From Clostridia bacterium (GTDB lineage Bacteria; Bacillota; Clostridia; Oscillospirales; Acutalibacteraceae), in contig CAAFMR010000420.1 in assembly GCA_900764115.1 (NCBI GenBank), positions 1 through 11,345 on the forward strand: a DNA stretch of 11,345 bases. The letters run 5' to 3'. Under the pieces are notes generated by a model. It saw only the letters and a list, made by a program, of their open reading frames with translations. It had not been told where the DNA came from and ran no database searches. Of the stretch, positions 6,977 through 11,345 are shown in pieces. Within the stretch, counting starts at the first letter, position 1, and each line of letters starts with the position of its first letter. A program made the translations under genes and the position numbers.

Positions 6977-7997
6977 GATCGAATTAGAGCAGTTGGATAC
7001 GCTGCTGGCGGCGCTGGCAGAGAAGGCTGCCCTGTATCTGCCGGTGGATACCGCCGCCGGCGCCCGGTATGAGCGCTATGAGGCAGGAAAAAAGCTGTCC
7101 GGGGCGCTGAACACCGGTCGCGGGGTCAAGGATTTCTTCTTTCCCAAGACCGAAAATCTGATGGATTTCAAGGTGGAGGGCAAGACCATCGAGATCGAGG
7201 ATACCCGCCGGGAGCAGGAGGATTTCATCCTGTTCGGGGTGCGGGGCTGCGATGTGCAGGCGCTGGAGGTGCTGGATCGGGTGTTTCTGGCTCCGCCGAC
7301 CGATAGCTATTATCAGGAGCGGCGGACGCATGGCGTAATTATTTCGCTGGCGTGTGACCGCCCTGCCGAGACCTGTTTCTGCGGCACCTTTGGCATTGAT
7401 GCCGCCGATCCGGCAGGGGACGTGACCTGCTGGAAAACGGCGGATGCCCTGTATCTGAATGCCAAGACTGAGAAGGGTGCGGCATTGCTGGCGCAGCTGG
7501 AGACGGTCACCGCCCCCGCCGATGAAACGGCGGCGGACGAGGCAAAGGCGACCGCCCGCCGGCGGTTGGAGACGTTGCCGTTGGCGACCCTGTCGGCGGA
7601 TGCCTTCGGCGCCGGGAAAACGGAGCAGTTCTTCAATGCCCCGGAATGGGCGGAGCTGTCCGAATCCTGTCTGGGCTGCGGCACCTGCACCTTTGTATGC
7701 CCCACCTGCCAGTGCTACGATATTAAGGATTTCAATACCGGTCACGGGGTCAAGCGGTTCCGCTGCTGGGATAGCTGTATGTATTCCGAATTCACCAAAA
7801 TGTCGGCGGGGCAGCCCCGTCTGACCCAGCTGGAACGGTTCCGCCAGCGGTTTATGCACAAGCTGGTGTATTACCCCACCAACAACGACGGGCTGTTCTC
7901 CTGCGTGGGCTGCGGGCGGTGCCTCAACAAATGCCCCATCCGGATGAACATCGTCAAGGTGATGAAAAAGCTGGGAGGAGGCGCACAGGATGCTTGA
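6969..7997 (+). CDS. flxB: FlxB-like 4Fe-4S dicluster protein (AsrA / sulfhydrogenase beta-like)
   Basis: Iron-sulfur subunit resembling AsrA of anaerobic sulfite reductase and the beta subunit of archaeal sulfhydrogenases, which always pair with a flavin NAD(P)H module like the next gene. The N-terminal domain (1-225) has FILFGVRGCDVQALEVLD (87-104) and CFCGTFG (136-142). Two ferredoxin motifs follow: CLGCGTCTFVCPTCQC (234-249) and CVGCGRCLNKCP (312-323). The length is 342 residues. GAAAGGGGG (6953-6961) lies 7 bases before the ATG, inside the upstream gene. It overlaps both neighbours by 8 bases (ATGCGTAA and ATGCTTGA). No sulfite reductase AsrC or hydrogenase catalytic subunit is present, so those functions are unlikely. 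A role as relay from FlxA is inferred. Confidence 0.8.
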   Translation: MRKIELEQLDTLLAALAEKAALYLPVDTAAGARYERYEAGKKLSGALNTGRGVKDFFFPKTENLMDFKVEGKTIEIEDTRREQEDFILFGVRGCDVQALEVLDRVFLAPPTDSYYQERRTHGVIISLACDRPAETCFCGTFGIDAADPAGDVTCWKTADALYLNAKTEKGAALLAQLETVTAPADETAADEAKATARRRLETLPLATLSADAFGAGKTEQFFNAPEWAELSESCLGCGTCTFVCPTCQCYDIKDFNTGHGVKRFRCWDSCMYSEFTKMSAGQPRLTQLERFRQRFMHKLVYYPTNNDGLFSCVGCGRCLNKCPIRMNIVKVMKKLGGGAQDA

Positions 7998-8820
7998 GAA
8001 AGAACCGCTGATGCCGGTGATCGGCGTGGTGACGGATATCCGGATCGACACCCCGGACGTGAAAACCTTTCGGGTGGTAACGCCGGAGGGCAAAAAGGCG
8101 TTTGACCATATGCCCGGTCAGTGTGCGATGCTGTCTGTGCCCGGAGTGGGGGAGGCAATGTTCTCCATCACCTCCTCGCCGACGAACACGGAGTTTATGG
8201 AGTTCTCCATCAAAAAGTGCGGCTGCGTCACCGAATGGCTCCACGCCATGGAGGTGGGACAGCAGATCACCATCCGCGGCCCCTATGGGCGGCCCTTCCC
8301 GGTGGATACGGAGTTTGCCGGACACGACCTGCTGTTCATCGCCGGCGGCATCGGGCTGGCGCCCCTGCGCTCGGTGATTAACTATTGCCGCCATTATCGG
8401 GAGCGCTACGGCAAGATTGATATTGTCTACGGCTCCCGCAGCAAGCAGGATCTGGTGGACTATCGGGAAATTATTGAGGAATGGGAACAGGATGCGGGCG
8501 TGAGCGTGCATCTCACCATCGACCGGGAGCAGCCGGAATGGGACGGTCATGTGGGGTTTGTGCCCAATTATGTGAAGGAGTTGGGCTTCTCCACCGATAA
8601 GATCGCCGTGCTGTGCGGTCCGCCCATTATGATTAAGTTCACCCTGGCGGGGCTGCAGGAGCTGGGCTTTGATAAGACCCAGGTGTATACCACTCTGGAG
8701 CTGCGGATGAAGTGCGGCATCGGCAAATGCGGGCGCTGCAACGTGGGCGCCAAGTATGTGTGCAAGGATGGCCCGGTGTTCCGCTGTGACGAGCTGGACG
8801 AGCTGCCCAACGAATATTAA
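7990..8820 (+). CDS. flxA: FlxA-like FAD/NAD(P)H-binding oxidoreductase subunit with [2Fe-2S]
   Basis: NAD(P)H entry or exit point of the Flx module, in the ferredoxin-NADP reductase fold family with AsrB and sulfhydrogenase gamma subunits. Order: FAD-binding barrel (about 8-105) with MFSITSSP (57-64) in the position of the flavin-binding RxYS motif and RGPYGRPFPV (96-105); NAD(P)H domain with IAGGIGLAPLRS (117-128), YGSRSKQDL (147-155) and CGPPIMIKF (209-217); a C-terminal [2Fe-2S] site with C242, C247, C250 and C258. The 276-residue length is normal. The start overlaps the upstream stop by 8 bases, with a GGGAGGAGG ribosome binding site at 7973-7981. Whether it prefers NADH or NADPH cannot be read reliably; Flx complexes are described as NADH-linked. 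Confidence 0.9.
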   Translation: MLEKEPLMPVIGVVTDIRIDTPDVKTFRVVTPEGKKAFDHMPGQCAMLSVPGVGEAMFSITSSPTNTEFMEFSIKKCGCVTEWLHAMEVGQQITIRGPYGRPFPVDTEFAGHDLLFIAGGIGLAPLRSVINYCRHYRERYGKIDIVYGSRSKQDLVDYREIIEEWEQDAGVSVHLTIDREQPEWDGHVGFVPNYVKELGFSTDKIAVLCGPPIMIKFTLAGLQELGFDKTQVYTTLELRMKCGIGKCGRCNVGAKYVCKDGPVFRCDELDELPNEY

Positions 8821-8851
8821 GCGCAGATAAGAGCAGAGGAGACGGATATAT

Positions 8852-9526
8852 ATGGAGAATATGGTGAATGTCTACCTGTTCGGTAAGCAGTACAGCGTGC
8901 CGGACAATCTGACGATTATGCGGGCGATGGAATACGCTGGATACCAGCTGGTGCGGGGCTGCGGCTGCCGCAACGGCTTCTGCGGCGCCTGTGCCACCAT
9001 CTACCGCATCAAGGGCGACCGCACCCTGCGCACCTGTCTGGCGTGCCAGACCAAGGTGGAAAACGATATGTATGTGGCGACGCTGCCGTTCTTCCCGCTG
9101 GTGAAACAGGTGTACGATATAGAAAAGATCCGCCCCACCGAGCAGATTATGATGCAGCTGTATCCGGAGATCTATGCCTGCGTGGGCTGCAACGCCTGCA
9201 CCAAGAGCTGCACCCAGGGGCTGAATGTGATGCAGTACATCGCCTATGCCCAGCGGGGCGAGTTCGACAAGTGCGCCGAGGAGTCCTTTGACTGTGTGAT
9301 GTGCGGCGTTTGCTCCTCCCGCTGCCCGGCGGGGATCTCCCATCCCCAGGTGGCGATGCTGGCGCGGCGGCTCAACGGCAAGTATCTGGCGCCCAAGTCG
9401 CAGCATCTGGCGGATCGGGTGCAGGAAATCCAGGACGGTACCTTTACCGAGCTGATCGAGGCGTTGATGGATAAGCCCATTGAGGAAATGAAAGAGCTGT
9501 ACAACCATCGGGAAATTGAGAAATAA
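8852..9526 (+). CDS. Fumarate reductase-like iron-sulfur subunit, modified cluster set
   Basis: Resembles FrdB/SdhB and the front part of TfrB of thiol:fumarate reductase, and would pass electrons to the flavoprotein encoded next. The N-terminal plant-ferredoxin domain has a [2Fe-2S] site at C39, C44, C47 and C62 (GCGCRNGFCGAC). The C-terminal part has two CxxCxxCxxxC motifs, C110/113/116/120 and C148/151/154/158. In ordinary FrdB/SdhB the last site lacks one cysteine and binds [3Fe-4S]; here it is a full four-cysteine motif, so [4Fe-4S] is predicted. The 224 residues are close to FrdB length, with no CCG domain of the kind fused in TfrB. The start follows GAGGAG (8836-8841) by 10 bases. It may take electrons from HdrB or HdrC; that link is inference. 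Confidence 0.85.
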   Translation: MENMVNVYLFGKQYSVPDNLTIMRAMEYAGYQLVRGCGCRNGFCGACATIYRIKGDRTLRTCLACQTKVENDMYVATLPFFPLVKQVYDIEKIRPTEQIMMQLYPEIYACVGCNACTKSCTQGLNVMQYIAYAQRGEFDKCAEESFDCVMCGVCSSRCPAGISHPQVAMLARRLNGKYLAPKSQHLADRVQEIQDGTFTELIEALMDKPIEEMKELYNHREIEK

Positions 9527-9538
9527 GGAGGGCGCAGT

Positions 9539-11137
9539 ATGTATCCGAAGGAACTGGAAGCATCCCTGAAGGCAGTGGAGGCGGCACGGGCGGCGAATAT
9601 CGCCTATGAGCCGGCGCGTATGACTGCCGACGAGAAGGACGCCCTGCTGGCGGCGTACCATCCCGACTATAAAAAGAGCGAGTTTGCTACTCTGCAGATC
9701 GGTGCCAACAAGGGGGAGCAGGTGCCCCACGAGCTGTGCGAGATGCTGCAGGCGCACAGCCGGATCACGGCGGCGGACGTGGATCTGTCTGCGGTGAAAT
9801 ACGATGTGGACGTGCTGATCATCGGCGGCGGCGGGGCAGGTGCTTCGGCGGCGATCGAGGCGGATAACGCCGGCGCCAATGTGATGATCGTCACCAAGCT
9901 GCGCATCGGCGATGCCAACACCATGATGGCAGAGGGCGGCATTCAGGCGGCAGATAAGCCCAACGATTCCCCCGCCATTCACTTTGTGGACGCTTTCGGC
10001 GGCGGGCATTATGCCGCCAAGCGGGAGCTGCTGGCGAAGCTGGTGTGTGATGCCCCCGAAGCCATCCAGTGGCTCAACGATCTGGGGGTGGAATTTGACA
10101 AGGCGCCGGACGGCACCATGATCACCACCCACGGCGGCGGTACCTCCCGCAAGCGGATGCACGCCGCCAAGGATTATTCCGGGGCGGAAATTATGCGTAC
10201 CCTCCGGGACGAGGTGCTGAACCGGAGCATCCCGGTGGTGGATTTCACCGCCGCCATTGAACTGATTCTGGATGAAAACGGCAAGGCGGCAGGCGCCGTG
10301 CTGATGAATATGGAAACCAAGGAGCTGATGGTCGCCCGGGCAAAAACGGTGATCATCGCCACCGGCGGTGCCGGACGGATGCACTATCAGGGCTTTCCTA
10401 CCTCTAACCATTATGGCGCCACCGCCGATGGGCTGGTGCTGGGCTATCGGGTGGGGGCAAAGCTGCTGTATGCGGACACGCTGCAGTATCACCCCACCGG
10501 CGCAGCCTATCCCCAGCAGATTTTCGGCGCCCTGGTGACCGAAAAGGTGCGCTCTCTGGGGGCTAAGCTGGTGAACCGGGACGGCAAGGTGTTCATGCAC
10601 CCGCTGGAGACCCGGGATGTGGCGGCAGCCTCCATCATCCGGGAATGCTCCGACCGGGGCGAGGGCGTGGATACCGGCAGCGGCGAGGCGGTGTGGCTGG
10701 ATACCCCGATGATTGAAGCCATCGGCGGCGAGGGCACCATCGAAAAGCGCATCCCCGCCATGATGCGGATGTTCGCCAGCTACGGCATCGACATCCGCAA
10801 GGAGCCGATTCTGGTATATCCTACCCTCCACTATCAGAACGGCGGGCTGGACATCACCGTGGACGGGATGACCACCACGGTGGAGAACCTGTATGTGGCG
10901 GGTGAGGCTGTCGGGGGCATCCACGGACGCAACCGGCTGATGGGCAACTCCCTGCTGGATATCATCGTGTTTGGCCGTACCGCCGGCAAAAATGCCGCCG
11001 CCAAAGCTAAGGATGTGACGGTGGGGGCGCTGACGCTGGAGCATATCGCCCGGTTTGATGCTGAGCGGGCGGCGGCGGGCGTGGAAACGGACGCTGTTTC
11101 GCCGAAGCTGCTGCCGGATTACCGACACACTAAGTAA
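9539..11137 (+). CDS. Fumarate reductase-like flavoprotein without flavinylation histidine
   Basis: FAD-containing catalytic subunit of the FrdA/SdhA/TfrA/NadB family, predicted to reduce fumarate to succinate. Residues 1-87 are an extension before the FAD motif DVLIIGGGGAGASAA (91-105). Substrate-site residues known from FrdA appear conserved: QYHPTG (His318), TE (334-335), Arg359 in TRDV, HYQNGG (His431) and NRLMGNSLLD (Arg466). The His that covalently attaches FAD in FrdA/SdhA is replaced by Asn127 in NTMMAEGG, so FAD is probably non-covalent. Only about 50 residues follow the last conserved block, so most of the usual C-terminal helical domain is absent. The AGGAGGG site (9526-9532) is 6 bases upstream. 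L-aspartate oxidase is an alternative, but no other NAD genes are near and an FrdB-like partner is adjacent. Fumarase and malate dehydrogenase upstream favour fumarate. Confidence 0.85.
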   Translation: MYPKELEASLKAVEAARAANIAYEPARMTADEKDALLAAYHPDYKKSEFATLQIGANKGEQVPHELCEMLQAHSRITAADVDLSAVKYDVDVLIIGGGGAGASAAIEADNAGANVMIVTKLRIGDANTMMAEGGIQAADKPNDSPAIHFVDAFGGGHYAAKRELLAKLVCDAPEAIQWLNDLGVEFDKAPDGTMITTHGGGTSRKRMHAAKDYSGAEIMRTLRDEVLNRSIPVVDFTAAIELILDENGKAAGAVLMNMETKELMVARAKTVIIATGGAGRMHYQGFPTSNHYGATADGLVLGYRVGAKLLYADTLQYHPTGAAYPQQIFGALVTEKVRSLGAKLVNRDGKVFMHPLETRDVAAASIIRECSDRGEGVDTGSGEAVWLDTPMIEAIGGEGTIEKRIPAMMRMFASYGIDIRKEPILVYPTLHYQNGGLDITVDGMTTTVENLYVAGEAVGGIHGRNRLMGNSLLDIIVFGRTAGKNAAAKAKDVTVGALTLEHIARFDAERAAAGVETDAVSPKLLPDYRHTK

Positions 11138-11162
11138 CGAAAAAAGAGGGGAAGTATACTGT

Positions 11163-11345
11163 ATGACCGACTTATTGGAAGCGTTGATGATTTTCTGCTT
11201 TGGTCTGTCCTGGCCAATTTCTATCCGCAAATCCTGGGTCTCCCGCACCGCTAAGGGCAAAAGCCTGTTTTTTGAGGTGTTTCTGCTGGTGGGCTATATC
11301 TGCGGCATCGTGCGTAAGATTATGCTGTCGGTGAATCCTGCCACA
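11163..11345 (+). CDS. Small membrane protein, PQ-loop/SWEET-like start (3' partial)
   Basis: The first 61 codons of a new gene run off the window end. ATG 11163 has AGAGGGGA (11145-11152) 10 bases upstream. Two hydrophobic segments are visible, about residues 4-21 and 36-54, separated by a basic loop. The stretch WPISIRKSWVSRTAKGKS (17-34) resembles the first half of a PQ-loop repeat (Pro, hydrophobic, Lys-Ser, Ser/Thr, Gly, Ser pattern) found in SWEET/SemiSWEET and related small transporters, with Ile in place of the Gln. It does not look like a fumarate reductase cytochrome b or anchor: there is no heme-ligand His in what is visible. It starts only 25 bases after the flavoprotein gene, so it may share the transcript, but a functional link is unproven. 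Confidence 0.6.
   Translation, partial: MTDLLEALMIFCFGLSWPISIRKSWVSRTAKGKSLFFEVFLLVGYICGIVRKIMLSVNPAT

Noticed and set aside
6969..8820. Anaerobic sulfite reductase AsrAB or sulfhydrogenase beta/gamma assignment
   Set aside because: The families are similar, but no AsrC or hydrogenase catalytic subunit is adjacent, and the FlxD and HdrABC neighbours identify a Flx module.
8852..11137. Reading the frd-like pair as succinate dehydrogenase of a respiratory chain
   Set aside because: No cytochrome b or anchor gene is present, the [3Fe-4S] motif is lost and the flavinylation His is replaced, all of which argue against a quinone-linked enzyme.
9539..11137. L-aspartate oxidase (NadB) for the flavoprotein
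   Set aside because: NadB also lacks the flavinylation His, but it works without an FrdB partner and usually sits with nadA/nadC. Here an FrdB-like gene is 12 bases upstream and fumarase is in the same run.
8639..11260. An 873-codon open frame on the minus strand opposite the flxA end and both frd-like genes
   Set aside because: It runs antisense across three clear gene regions, its translation is low-complexity (His, Gly, Arg, Leu rich) with no recognisable motif, and long antisense frames are common in GC-rich codon-biased DNA.

Overview
The window is one strand-coherent stretch of a GC-rich anaerobe (about 60% GC by eye). Every gene runs on the + strand, with strong Shine-Dalgarno sites (GGAGG or GAAAGGGG) before nearly all of them. 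Flx-Hdr genes, a lactate-dehydrogenase-like malate dehydrogenase and a soluble fumarate-reductase-like pair together suggest a fermentative member of the Clostridia, perhaps an Oscillospiraceae-like gut bacterium. That taxonomic guess is inference.

Layout: (1) 1-2261, carbon genes: the 3' part of an LDH/MDH-family dehydrogenase with the malate-type arginine at the substrate-specificity site, then a complete class II fumarase. (2) 2279-5571, hdrB, hdrC and hdrA, a complete heterodisulfide-reductase-like core with both CCG domains in HdrB. (3) 5562-8820, an MvhD/FlxD-like [2Fe-2S] protein and three Flx subunits: two dicluster ferredoxin proteins and an FAD/NAD(P)H module. These overlap by 8-13 bases, as does hdrA with flxD. 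(4) 8852-11137, a fumarate reductase/succinate dehydrogenase-like iron-sulfur protein and flavoprotein. (5) From 11163 to the window end, the start of a small membrane protein of a different kind. No gap between genes exceeds 82 bases; no promoter or terminator is evident inside the window; RNA genes, mobile elements and CRISPR arrays were not seen.

How they may work together (inference): malate dehydrogenase and fumarase make fumarate from oxaloacetate/malate. NADH enters through FlxA and passes via FlxB/FlxC and FlxD to HdrA, whose FAD could bifurcate electrons. One branch would reduce ferredoxin; the other would go through HdrC/HdrB to the FrdB-FrdA pair, which reduces fumarate to succinate. 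No membrane anchor gene is present. The Frd-like pair also shows departures that fit a soluble, quinone-independent enzyme: the flavinylation histidine is replaced by Asn, the usual [3Fe-4S] site carries a full [4Fe-4S] motif, and the flavoprotein C-terminus is shortened. The modules are individually known. Their combination as an NADH-driven, possibly ferredoxin-reducing soluble fumarate reductase is the most interesting feature here.
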